Below, in pieces: positions 1 to 6,033 of a stretch of 10,622 nt of DNA. The position numbers and the translations under genes were made by a program. Below the pieces are notes generated by a model. It was not told where the DNA came from, made no database searches, and worked only from the letters and a program-made list of their open reading frames with translations. The stretch spans positions 1-10,622 of the forward strand of contig JAGTUZ010000116.1 of assembly GCA_018224415.1 (NCBI GenBank), given 5' to 3'. The stretch comes from Bacteroidota bacterium. GTDB taxonomy: Bacteria; Bacteroidota; Ignavibacteria; SZUA-365. Each line of letters starts with the position of its first letter. The stretch's first letter is position 1.

Positions 1-642
1 AGCCGCGTGCTCGGCACGCGCGACATCGTCTCCGCGATCGAGGCGGCCGGGAAGAAGCCGGGCGTGCTGCTCTCCGCCTCCGCGGTTGGATATTACGGTG
101 ACACCGGAGAGAAGGAACTTGACGAGCACTCTCCGGCCGGCGACGATTTCCTCGCGGACACCTGCAACGCGTGGGAGCGCGAGGCGCAGAAAGCCGAGGC
201 CCTGGGCACGCGTGTGGTGATCACACGCATGGGCATCGTACTGGCGGAAGAGGGCGGAGCGCTGGAAAAGCTGCTTACGCCATTCAAGATGTTCGCAGGC
301 GGGCCCGTCGGCAACGGCAAGCAGTGGTTCCCCTGGGTGCACATCGACGACGCGGTCGGCATCATGCTCCATGCCATCGACCATCCGGAGGTCGTAGGCG
401 CACTCAACGCCGTCAGTCCCGGCCTGGTGCGGAACAAGGAATTCGCCGTCGCCCTGGGCGATGCGCTCCATCGACCCGCGCGATTCTCCGTCCCGGCCTT
501 CGTCATCAAACTCGCCCTCGGCGAATTCGGCGAGACCCTCCTCGGCGGCCAGCGCGTGCATCCCGCCCGCACCCTCGAAAGCGGCTACGCCTTCCGGTAC
601 GCAAGCATCGAAACCGCCCTCGCCGACCTCGTCACCGTATAG
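1..642 (+). CDS. TIGR01777-family SDR epimerase (YfcH-like), 5'-truncated by the window edge
   Basis: The reading frame is open from base 1 to a TAG at 640-642, so the gene begins upstream; about 213 residues are present of a family usually near 300. The missing part would hold the N-terminal Rossmann glycine motif. What is seen matches the TIGR01777/YfcH group of extended short-chain dehydrogenases: SASAVGYYG near residue 25, then GDDFLADTCNAWEREA, TRVVITRMGIVL, GGPVGNGKQWFPWVHIDD, and the C-terminal DUF1731-like part with LHRPARFSVPAF and LGGQRVHPARTLESGY. The family binds NAD(P); its physiological substrate is generally unknown, so no reaction is assigned. The protein is probably cytosolic. 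The stop codon lies exactly at the outer edge of the inverted repeat at 640-810, across which the HD gene converges. Family assignment is firm; function is not. Confidence 0.93.
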   Translation, partial: SRVLGTRDIVSAIEAAGKKPGVLLSASAVGYYGDTGEKELDEHSPAGDDFLADTCNAWEREAQKAEALGTRVVITRMGIVLAEEGGALEKLLTPFKMFAGGPVGNGKQWFPWVHIDDAVGIMLHAIDHPEVVGALNAVSPGLVRNKEFAVALGDALHRPARFSVPAFVIKLALGEFGETLLGGQRVHPARTLESGYAFRYASIETALADLVTV

Positions 643-810
643 AAAAACCACGAAGACCCGAAGACACAAAGAAAGGCACGAAGGACTTTTTCTTAACGGA
701 CACCGGACGTGTCAATGAGCTTCGACAGTCTGGCGGAGCACTGCGGTGCCTGTCCGCAAAAAATCCTTCGTGTTCTTCTTCGTGTCTTCGGGTCTTCGTG
801 GTTTTTTCTA
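640..810. repeat. Long inverted repeat filling a convergent gap; candidate bidirectional terminator
   Basis: The left arm (640-702) and right arm (751-810) are imperfect inverted copies of about 60 bp around a 48-bp centre. Read outward-in on its own strand, each begins TAGAAAAA(A)CCACGAAG, continues with 8-bp words of the type CACGAAGA, has a T-tract and ends CGGACA. The TAG at each outer edge is the stop codon of the flanking gene (SDR on +, HD on -). In either direction a transcript meets an A-tract, a stem and then a terminal GGTTTTT(T)CTA, the layout of a bidirectional intrinsic terminator. The stem is far longer than usual and has a cluster of mismatches near its middle. A repeat-family (REP/MITE-like) origin is an inference; no transposase or target duplication is visible. 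Confidence 0.8.
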
Positions 811-1338
811 CTCCGCGAGGGCGTCGATGACGAACTGCACATGCTCGTCGAAGGGAATGCCGAGGAGCTCGGCGCCGGCGAGCAGGTCCTCGCGGCTCAC
901 GGCCCGGGCGAAGCCCTTGTCCTTCATTTTCTTTTTCACCGATCGCGCTTCCATTCCGCCTATTTTCCGGTCAGGACGCACGTAGGACACCGCGAGGATG
1001 AAACCACAGAGCTCGTCGACGGCGAAAAGCGTCTTCTCCATCATCGATTCCCTCGGCACCCCGGTGTAGTCCGCATGCGACATGATGGCGCGCCGGATGT
1101 GTTCGGGCCAGCCGCGCTCCTCGAGAATGCGGTTGCCCACGAAGGGATGCTCCTCCGCCGTGGGATACCTCTCGTAGTCGAAGTCGTGCAGCAGTCCCAC
1201 CATTCCCCATGCCTCCTCGTCCTCCCCATACTTCCGCGCATACGCCCGCATCGCCGCTTCGACGGTGTAGGCGTGCTTTCGCAGGCTTTCGGTGGCCGTG
1301 TACTCATGTAGCAGGTCCAGCGCGTCTGATCGATTCAT
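808..1338 (-). CDS. HD-superfamily hydrolase (COG2316-like)
   Basis: A 176-residue protein resembling small stand-alone HD-domain hydrolases (COG2316 type). The metal-binding signature is visible: H22, the HD pair H51-D52 in GLLHDFDYERYP, H88 in MSHADYTG, and D108 in FAVDELCGF. The conserved C-terminal region KIGGMEARSVKKKMKDKGFA follows. Members are predicted metal-dependent phosphohydrolases; the substrate is unknown. I chose the ATG at 1336-1338 because a GAGGAC Shine-Dalgarno-like sequence precedes it on the minus strand and the N-terminus MNRSDALDLL fits the family. The frame is open back to 1437, but that extension would be translated from the inverted repeat at 1362-1450. The gene converges on the SDR gene and is divergent from the PLP-enzyme gene. 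It is probably cytosolic and monocistronic. Confidence 0.9.
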   Translation of the reverse strand: MNRSDALDLLHEYTATESLRKHAYTVEAAMRAYARKYGEDEEAWGMVGLLHDFDYERYPTAEEHPFVGNRILEERGWPEHIRRAIMSHADYTGVPRESMMEKTLFAVDELCGFILAVSYVRPDRKIGGMEARSVKKKMKDKGFARAVSREDLLAGAELLGIPFDEHVQFVIDALAE

Positions 1339-1544
1339 CCTTGTCCTCGTGCAGTGAAATGGAACAATGGAAAGATGGAAAAATGGAAACATGATGCAAC
1401 GCGTTCCGACGACCCTTCCATCTTTCCATCTTTCCATCTTTCCATTCTTCCCTCCAATCGGTATCTTGAATATTCGGACTGAATTGCCGCCTATCTGACA
1501 TCACCAAACCGAATAGAATCAAGCATCTGACCACCGGAGTTTTC
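1339..1544. other. Divergent intergenic region between the HD and PLP-enzyme genes
   Basis: This 206-bp gap must hold promoters for both the HD gene (-) and the PLP-enzyme gene (+). It contains the inverted repeat at 1362-1450. To its right is about 95 bp of lower-GC sequence (1451-1544) with the small palindrome GAATATTC at 1469-1476 and a TAGAAT at 1514-1519. I could not pair these into a well-spaced promoter. GGAG at 1536-1539 is the ribosome binding site of the + gene. I saw no riboswitch or RNA-gene structure. Confidence 0.5.
1362..1450. repeat. Inverted repeat of 8-bp TGGAAAGA words in a divergent gap
   Basis: The left arm (1362-1393) and right arm (1419-1450) are reverse complements with only 3 mismatches in 32 bp, around a 25-bp centre. 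Each arm is a run of the 8-bp word TGGAAAGA (TCTTTCCA in the right arm). It lies 24 bp upstream of the HD start codon, between two divergent genes, so it cannot end either of them. It would sit in a promoter or 5' leader. It has the same architecture as the repeats at 640-810 and 6702-6800 but a different word. Confidence 0.85.
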
Positions 1545-2846
1545 ATGGCGAACGAAGAGAAGAACGAAAAGTACTCGAAAGAAACCCAGATGATTTACGG
1601 GCGAACGCATTCGATGAAGTGGGACTACGACCACCATGTGGTGCCGCCTATTACTTCGTCGGCGACGTACCGGCTGGATTCGGCCGAACGCGGCGCGCAG
1701 GGCTTCATCGAGTTCGCGCACACAACCGCCGAAACAAAGCGCAAGCAGCCCATCCTGATTTATGACCGCCTGGGCGAGCCGAACAAGGACATTCTCGAAG
1801 AGAATCTCGCCTTTGCCGAGTCCGGGGACTGCGCGGTCACCTTTGCCTGCGGCATGGCGGCGATCTCGGCCATTTTCGGCGTGCTGGCGAAAACGGGCGA
1901 TGACATCATCGCGCATCGCACGATGTACGGCTGCACCTACTCCCTGCTGACGAACTGGTATCCCCGCTACAACATCGGCGTGCAGCTGCTGAACCTGCAT
2001 GACCTCGACGCGCTGGTGAACGCGATCAAGCCCGAGACGCGGGTGATTTACTTCGAATCCCCGATCAATCCCACACTGACGCTCATCGACATCGGCGGCA
2101 TCGCCAATATCACGCGGCAGATCAATAGCACGCGTCCCGAGGACGAGCACATCAAGATCGTTGTCGACAACACCTTCGCCACGCCCTACTGCCAGCGGCC
2201 CATCGAACTGGGCGCGGACTTCGTCATCCATTCGCTCACCAAGGGCATCGGCGGCTTCGGCACCGACATGGGCGGCGTGGTCATCGGTCCGGAGAACTAC
2301 CGCGACATGCTGCTCATGTACCGCAAGGATTTCGGCGGCGTGCTCTCGCCCAAGGCCGCATGGCCGGTGCTGGTCTACGGCCTGCCGACACTGTCCCTGC
2401 GCGTGCAGCGGCAGATCACATCGTCGATGACCATCGCGGAATACCTCGAAAAACATCCGAAAATCCGCAGCGTGAGCTATCCCGGATTGCCGAGCTTCCC
2501 GCAGTACGAACTGGCGAAAAAGCAGATGCGCAACTACGACGGTGAATTCGCGCCGGGCACGCTCATGTACTTCACGCTCAAGAGTGATTCGCCGCAGGAA
2601 AGCCGCGACAAGGGCGAGAAGCTGATCAACTATTGCGCCGACAACGCCTACACCATCACGCTGGCGGTGAGCCTCGGACACACACGCACGCTGATCGAGC
2701 ACCCCGGCTCGATGACGCATTCGGCCATTCCCGCCGAGGAGCAGGTGATGCGTGGCATGGATCCGGGCGGCGTGCGCCTGTCGATCGGCATCGAGCACCC
2801 CGACGACATCGTCCGCGACCTCGAGGAAGCGCTCGCGCAGATCTGA
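1545..2846 (+). CDS. PLP-dependent trans-sulfuration enzyme (methionine gamma-lyase / O-acetylhomoserine sulfhydrylase type)
   Basis: A 433-residue fold-type I PLP enzyme of the Cys/Met metabolism family. Visible family residues are Y73 and R75 in YDRLGEPN (phosphate-binding Tyr and Arg of the neighbouring subunit), Y128 in MYGCTYSLL, E171 in FESPINPTL, D208 in VVDNTFATPY (pyridine nitrogen), K233 in HSLTKGIGGFG (Schiff-base lysine), and the C-terminal SLGHTRTLIEHPGSMTHS and VRLSIGIEHPDD blocks. C130 sits in YGCT, the position of the characteristic methionine gamma-lyase cysteine, whereas the lysine block with GTDMGG looks more like O-acetylhomoserine sulfhydrylase. I therefore leave the reaction open: lyase on methionine or cystathionine, or sulfhydrylation. 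The ATG at 1545 has GGAG at 1536-1539. No second sulfur-metabolism gene is adjacent. Family certain, substrate uncertain. Confidence 0.92.
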   Translation: MANEEKNEKYSKETQMIYGRTHSMKWDYDHHVVPPITSSATYRLDSAERGAQGFIEFAHTTAETKRKQPILIYDRLGEPNKDILEENLAFAESGDCAVTFACGMAAISAIFGVLAKTGDDIIAHRTMYGCTYSLLTNWYPRYNIGVQLLNLHDLDALVNAIKPETRVIYFESPINPTLTLIDIGGIANITRQINSTRPEDEHIKIVVDNTFATPYCQRPIELGADFVIHSLTKGIGGFGTDMGGVVIGPENYRDMLLMYRKDFGGVLSPKAAWPVLVYGLPTLSLRVQRQITSSMTIAEYLEKHPKIRSVSYPGLPSFPQYELAKKQMRNYDGEFAPGTLMYFTLKSDSPQESRDKGEKLINYCADNAYTITLAVSLGHTRTLIEHPGSMTHSAIPAEEQVMRGMDPGGVRLSIGIEHPDDIVRDLEEALAQI

Positions 2847-2871
2847 GCCGCGGTCCCCCGGCATCGACGAC

Positions 2872-2895
2872 GGGGCGTCCGGCGCCGGACGCCCC
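2872..2895. terminator. Perfect GC-rich palindrome, possible terminator or attenuating hairpin
   Basis: GGGGCGTCCGGC at 2872-2883 is followed at once by its exact reverse complement at 2884-2895. As RNA this gives a 10-bp, almost all G-C stem with a GCGC loop, 25 bp after the stop of the PLP-enzyme gene and 38 bp before the pgeF start. No U-tract follows, so a classic intrinsic terminator is not shown. It may mark the boundary between that gene and the downstream operon, or act as an RNA-stabilising end. Confidence 0.5.
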
Positions 2896-2933
2896 GCGCA
2901 TGTTTCCCAGAGAACAACCGATTGGACATTCCC

Positions 2934-3692
2934 ATGGCCTCCCTTCCCCTCCCGCTTATTCGCAGCCTGCTGCTCGCGCAGTTTCCCAACGTGCGCGCGG
3001 CGCAGAGCACCGCGCAGGGCGAAACGCCCGACGCGCCCTTCGGCTTCAACCTCGGGTACAACCTCGGCGACGACGACAGCCGCGTGACGGCGAACATCGT
3101 GCGCTACGCCGCGGCGCTGGACCTCGAGGCGGAGGATCTCGCCTTCATGCACCAGGTGCACGGCGACACCATCCGCGTGGTGTCCGAGCCCGGCGCGTAC
3201 GAAGACACCGACGCGATGATCACGACGCAGCCGGGGGTGGGCCTCACCGTACGTACGGCCGACTGCGTGCCCGTGCTGCTGTACGCGCCCGGCGCGGGCG
3301 CGGTCGCCGCGGTGCACGCGGGCTGGCGCGGCACGGCCGAGCACATCACCCGCAAGACGGCCGCGCGCCTGCTTGCGGAATTCGGGGCCGAACCCGAGGC
3401 GGTCTTCGCCTTCATCGGCGCGGCGGCGGGCGCGTGCTGCTACGAGGTGGGCAACGAGGTCGCCGCGCTGTTTCCCGAACGCTGGCTGCAACGCAGCGAA
3501 GGAAAGAATCCCCGTCTCGACCTTCCGGGCATCAACCGCCAGCAGCTGCTCGACCTCGGCATTCCGGAAGGGAACATCGAAACCGCCGGACAGTGCAGCA
3601 TTCACGAGTCGCATCTCCTGTTTTCCTTCCGCCGCGACGGCGACCGGTCAGGACGGATGCTCGCGACCATCGTGCTGCGGGAAGATGTCTGA
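2934..3692 (+). CDS. pgeF: Laccase-domain protein PgeF/YfiH (peptidoglycan editing factor, 'polyphenol oxidase' family)
   Basis: A 252-residue member of the Cu-oxidase_4 (DUF152) family, of normal length. The metal and active-site residues are visible: H76 in MHQVHGDT, C111 in TADCVPVLL and H128 in AVHAGWRGT. Also present are the family blocks IGAAAGACCYEVG (usually IGP-I-CCYEVG) and FSFRRDGDRSGR near the C-terminus. In E. coli the homologue keeps mis-incorporated L-Ser out of peptidoglycan precursors. Other members act on purine nucleosides, so the biochemical role here is inferred from family only. It is cytosolic; I see no signal peptide. I chose the ATG at 2934 over the in-frame TTG at 2922 because the ATG has a GGA at 2924-2926 at workable spacing. 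It is probably the first gene of the run that ends at 6714. Confidence 0.93.
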   Translation: MASLPLPLIRSLLLAQFPNVRAAQSTAQGETPDAPFGFNLGYNLGDDDSRVTANIVRYAAALDLEAEDLAFMHQVHGDTIRVVSEPGAYEDTDAMITTQPGVGLTVRTADCVPVLLYAPGAGAVAAVHAGWRGTAEHITRKTAARLLAEFGAEPEAVFAFIGAAAGACCYEVGNEVAALFPERWLQRSEGKNPRLDLPGINRQQLLDLGIPEGNIETAGQCSIHESHLLFSFRRDGDRSGRMLATIVLREDV

Positions 3693-3760
3693 CATGGAAG
3701 CATGCCCGACATGGAAGCATGCCCGGACATGGAAGGATGCCTGACATGGACATGAACATG
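3692..3760 (+). repeat. Four-copy 17-bp tandem repeat carrying a Shine-Dalgarno/ATG unit
   Basis: The units are ACATGGAAGCATGCCCG (3692-3708), the same plus one G (3709-3726), ACATGGAAGGATGCCTG (3727-3743) and a diverged ACATGGACATGAACATG (3744-3760). The first unit starts on the last base of the pgeF stop codon, and the last one contains the chosen start of the lipM-like gene. Units of 17-18 bp shift the frame, so ATGs occur in all three frames. One short frame runs from 3694 to a TGA at 3742-3744, one base before the ATG at 3746; another runs from 3711 to a TGA at 3753-3755. Confidence 0.85.
3731..3748 (+). promoter_or_regulatory. Ribosome binding site and start that fix the lipM-like N-terminus
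   Basis: GGAAGGA at 3731-3737 is the strongest purine-rich Shine-Dalgarno-like stretch in the repeat. It lies 8 bases before the ATG at 3746. In-frame ATGs also exist at 3719, 3737, 3752 and 3758, so the start is favoured rather than proven. Confidence 0.5.
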
Positions 3761-4579
3761 ACTCCCGCCGGTGCGCCGGACACGGGCGCGCCACGTGGGA
3801 TGGATCTCGACGAACTGGTATTCGTCGACACCGGCGAACAGACCGGCGCCTTCAACATGGATTTCGACGTCCATCGAGCCGAGCAGGTCGATGCTGGTGC
3901 GGCGCCGCCGATGCTGCGCGTCTACAACTGGAAGCCCTGGTGCATCTCCCTCGGAAGGTATCAGAAAATCGAGGAGATCGACCAGTCCGCCACCTCGGCG
4001 GCGGGGTACGACATCGTGCGGCGTCCGACCGGAGGACGCGCCATCCTCCACGCCGAAGAGCTGACCTATAGCGTGGTCATGCCCTCGCAGGATCGCGGCA
4101 TCATGGAGGTGTACCGTTTGATCAGCGAGGCGCTGACAGCAGGATTGCAGCAGCTCGTCCCCGAAATAGATATCGCCAAATCGCAGCCGAATTTCCAGAA
4201 ACTCTACAAGGAAGCCGGCAGCATTCCCTGCTTCTCCAGCTCCGCGCGCTACGAGATCGAGTATGGCGGAAAAAAACTTGTGGGCAGCGCGCAGCGCCGC
4301 ATCGGTGGAACCGTTCTGCAGCATGGCTCGATACTCATCGGCGAGGCGCATCTGGCACTGGCCGATTTCCTGGCGGTGAGCGGTGACGTGCAGGAACAGC
4401 TGCGTCATGACATGCGCGCACACACCACGACCCTGCAGGAGGTTCTCGGGAGGCAGGTATTCAGAAACGAGGTGCGCGATGCACTGATCGAAGGATTCCG
4501 TCGCGCCTGGGGGGTGCGCATTTCAATTTCAACCGAGAATGAGTACATTTCGGCGACGGAGAGCCGCGAGTTTACATGA
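3746..4579 (+). CDS. Lipoate/octanoate protein transferase, LipM-like (BPL/LplA/LipB family)
   Basis: A 277-residue cofactor transferase of the biotin/lipoate ligase fold. Visible motifs are WCISLGRYQ (64-72), RRPTGGRAILH (92-102) with ELTYSV, and GKKLVGSAQRR (175-185, with the conserved lysine region) followed by LQHGSIL. C162 lies in IPCFSSSARYEI. Its position matches the catalytic cysteine of Bacillus LipM, which moves octanoate from acyl carrier protein to GcvH, so an octanoyltransferase is favoured over an ATP-dependent lipoate ligase. This rests on remembered motifs, not an alignment. The first 20-25 residues look poorly conserved and derive partly from the tandem repeat. The stop overlaps the panB start (ATGA at 4576-4579), implying translational coupling. 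No lipA or lipoyl-dependent enzyme gene is visible nearby. Confidence 0.88.
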   Translation: MDMNMTPAGAPDTGAPRGMDLDELVFVDTGEQTGAFNMDFDVHRAEQVDAGAAPPMLRVYNWKPWCISLGRYQKIEEIDQSATSAAGYDIVRRPTGGRAILHAEELTYSVVMPSQDRGIMEVYRLISEALTAGLQQLVPEIDIAKSQPNFQKLYKEAGSIPCFSSSARYEIEYGGKKLVGSAQRRIGGTVLQHGSILIGEAHLALADFLAVSGDVQEQLRHDMRAHTTTLQEVLGRQVFRNEVRDALIEGFRRAWGVRISISTENEYISATESREFT

Positions 4580-5397
4580 GTACTGAACCTTCACAGAATA
4601 CGAAACGCGTTACCACACGCCGCCTGCAGGAAATGCGCGACGAGGGCGATCCCATCGTCTGCCTCACCGCGTATGACTTCCTCACCGCCCGGCTGCTCGA
4701 CGACGCCGGCATCGACCTGATTCTCGTCGGTGATTCGGTGAGCAATGTCTTCCAGGGAAATCCCACCACCCTTCCCGTCACCCTCGATGAAATGATCTAC
4801 CACACGAAGGCGGTCAGCCGTATCGTGCGCCGTTCGATGGTGATCACCGATCTGCCGTTCATGTCCTACCAGGTCACCACCGAAGAGGCCTTCCGCAGCG
4901 CCGGACGCGTGATGAAGGAAACCCTTGCGCATGGAGTGAAGGTCGAAGGCGGAACCCGGGCCGAGAAGGTGGTGGAGAAAATCGCGGGCGAGGGCATTCC
5001 CTGCATGGGCCATATTGGCCTCATGCCCCAATCGATATTGAAATATGGCGGCTACCGTCCCCGCGGTACATCTGAGGACGAGGCGCAAGCGATCATCGAC
5101 GACGCGGTCACGCTCGAGCAAGCGGGCGCCTTCGCTATCGTGCTCGAGAAAATTCCCGCCACGCTTGGCAAGCGCATCACCGAACGCGTGTCGATCCCGA
5201 CCATCGGCATCGGTGCCGGTCCCCACTGCAGCGGCCAGATCCTGGTCACGCATGACATGCTGGGGCTGTTCGAGGATTTCCGCCCGCGCTTCGTGCGTCG
5301 GTACGCAGCGTTGGCAGATGAAATGGACCGTGCATTCCGACAGTACATCCAGGACGTGAAATCGGGAAGTTTTCCCAACGAATCGGAGAGCTATTGA
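4576..5397 (+). CDS. panB: 3-methyl-2-oxobutanoate hydroxymethyltransferase
   Basis: A 273-residue, full-length ketopantoate hydroxymethyltransferase. It transfers a one-carbon unit from 5,10-methylene-tetrahydrofolate to 2-oxoisovalerate, the first committed step of pantothenate and coenzyme A synthesis, in the cytosol. The TIM-barrel motifs are intact: LTAYDFLTARLLDDAG (30-45), LVGDSVSNV with metal ligand D53, TDLPFMSYQ with D92, VKVEGG with K122, GHIGLMPQ, VLEKIP with catalytic E191, and IGIGAGPHCSGQILVTHDMLGL. The ATG overlaps the lipM-like stop by 4 bp, and the stop is one base from the cupin start. The usual partners panC, panD and panE are not in this window. Very confident. Confidence 0.97.
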   Translation: MSTEPSQNTKRVTTRRLQEMRDEGDPIVCLTAYDFLTARLLDDAGIDLILVGDSVSNVFQGNPTTLPVTLDEMIYHTKAVSRIVRRSMVITDLPFMSYQVTTEEAFRSAGRVMKETLAHGVKVEGGTRAEKVVEKIAGEGIPCMGHIGLMPQSILKYGGYRPRGTSEDEAQAIIDDAVTLEQAGAFAIVLEKIPATLGKRITERVSIPTIGIGAGPHCSGQILVTHDMLGLFEDFRPRFVRRYAALADEMDRAFRQYIQDVKSGSFPNESESY

Positions 5398-5398
5398 T

Positions 5399-5683
5399 AT
5401 GGATAGCGAACAGATCAACGCCCTCAAGCAGGGGCTCCGCGACGAAGGATTCAATATCTACGTGTACAGCTACCCCGGCGGCATGTGTTTTCCGCCACAC
5501 ATGCATGACCATGAGACCATCCATGTCGTGCTCAACGGATCGATGAAAATCACCATCGACGAAGTCGATCACATTCTCTTGCCCGGTGAACGTTTCATGG
5601 TTCCCTCGCACAAGCTGCACACCGCCGAGGTACTTGGCGAAAGTCCGGTGGTCATTCTCGACGCCACCCCGCCGCGGGGATAG
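5399..5683 (+). CDS. Small single-domain cupin protein
   Basis: A 94-residue protein with one cupin barrel. Motif 1 is GGMCFPPHMHDHETIHVVLNG, with metal-ligand candidates H34, H36 and E39 (H38 and H42 are extra histidines). Motif 2 is LPGERFMVPSHKLHTAEV, with H74 as the likely last ligand. The opening QGLRDEGFNIYVYSYPGG is typical of small stand-alone cupins. It probably binds a divalent metal; no substrate can be named. It starts one base after the panB stop, with GGAG at about 5385-5388, so it is surely co-transcribed with panB. A sensor, isomerase or dioxygenase-like role would all be compatible. Confidence 0.88.
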   Translation: MDSEQINALKQGLRDEGFNIYVYSYPGGMCFPPHMHDHETIHVVLNGSMKITIDEVDHILLPGERFMVPSHKLHTAEVLGESPVVILDATPPRG

Positions 5684-5695
5684 AAAGGACGCGCC

Positions 5696-6022
5696 GTGAC
5701 ACATCCCACCGGTTTGAAGCTCATCGACGGGCGCGACCTGCGCATCACGTGGAACGACGGGCACATCACGCATGTGCCGCTGCAGCACTTCCGTGACAAG
5801 TGTCCTTGCGCCGGTTGCCAGGGGGAAAGCGACATTTTCGGGGCGATCAAGAAACCGATGCAGCTGCAAATCGCCATTCCTGGCAAGTACGACCTGAAAT
5901 CCCTCAGCCCCGTCGGCAACTACGCCGTCGCCGCCGTGTGGGGCGACGGACACGACAGCGGAATCTATACCTGGGAATATCTGCTCGACATGGAGAAGCG
6001 CATCGAACGCGCGCAACCGTAG
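5696..6022 (+). CDS. DUF971 domain protein (GBBH-like N-terminal domain)
   Basis: A 108-residue single-domain protein of the DUF971 / gamma-butyrobetaine hydroxylase-like N-terminal family. It shows the order LRITWNDGH, then LQHFRDKCPCAGCQG with C36, C38 and C41, and PVGNYAVAAVWGDGHDSGIYTWEYL (72-96), which are the family hallmarks. The cysteine cluster could bind zinc or an Fe-S cluster. The family is often found near Fe-S carrier proteins in other genomes, but no such gene is visible here. The start is GTG at 5696 with AAAGGA about 6 bases upstream; no ATG gives a better N-terminus. It lies 12 bp after the cupin and 11 bp before the amidotransferase gene. Family firm, function unknown. Confidence 0.92.
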   Translation: MTHPTGLKLIDGRDLRITWNDGHITHVPLQHFRDKCPCAGCQGESDIFGAIKKPMQLQIAIPGKYDLKSLSPVGNYAVAAVWGDGHDSGIYTWEYLLDMEKRIERAQP

Positions 6023-6033
6023 CCGGAGCGCGG

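Noticed and set aside
709..1311. 200-residue plus-strand open frame across the HD gene
   Set aside because: It is antisense to the HD gene and starts inside the inverted-repeat centre; no motif or ribosome binding site supports it.
1339..1437. N-terminal extension of the HD gene on the minus strand
   Set aside because: It would be translated from the inverted repeat; the ATG at 1338 has a GAGGAC ribosome binding site and the family N-terminus.
1451..1544. Possible riboswitch ahead of the sulfur amino acid enzyme
   Set aside because: The leader is too short after the inverted repeat and shows no SAM-riboswitch-like paired elements.
1491..3614. 707-residue open frame on the minus strand
   Set aside because: It lies antisense to two clearly functional genes (the PLP enzyme and pgeF), is Arg/His/Ala-rich without recognisable motifs, and is the long antisense opening expected of high-GC codon usage.
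2633..3745. Open frame upstream of the lipM-like start, as a possible N-terminal fusion
   Set aside because: These 371 codons are a frame shadow of the PLP-enzyme end and pgeF; the composition is Arg/Gly-rich with no domain, and a good ribosome binding site precedes the ATG at 3746.
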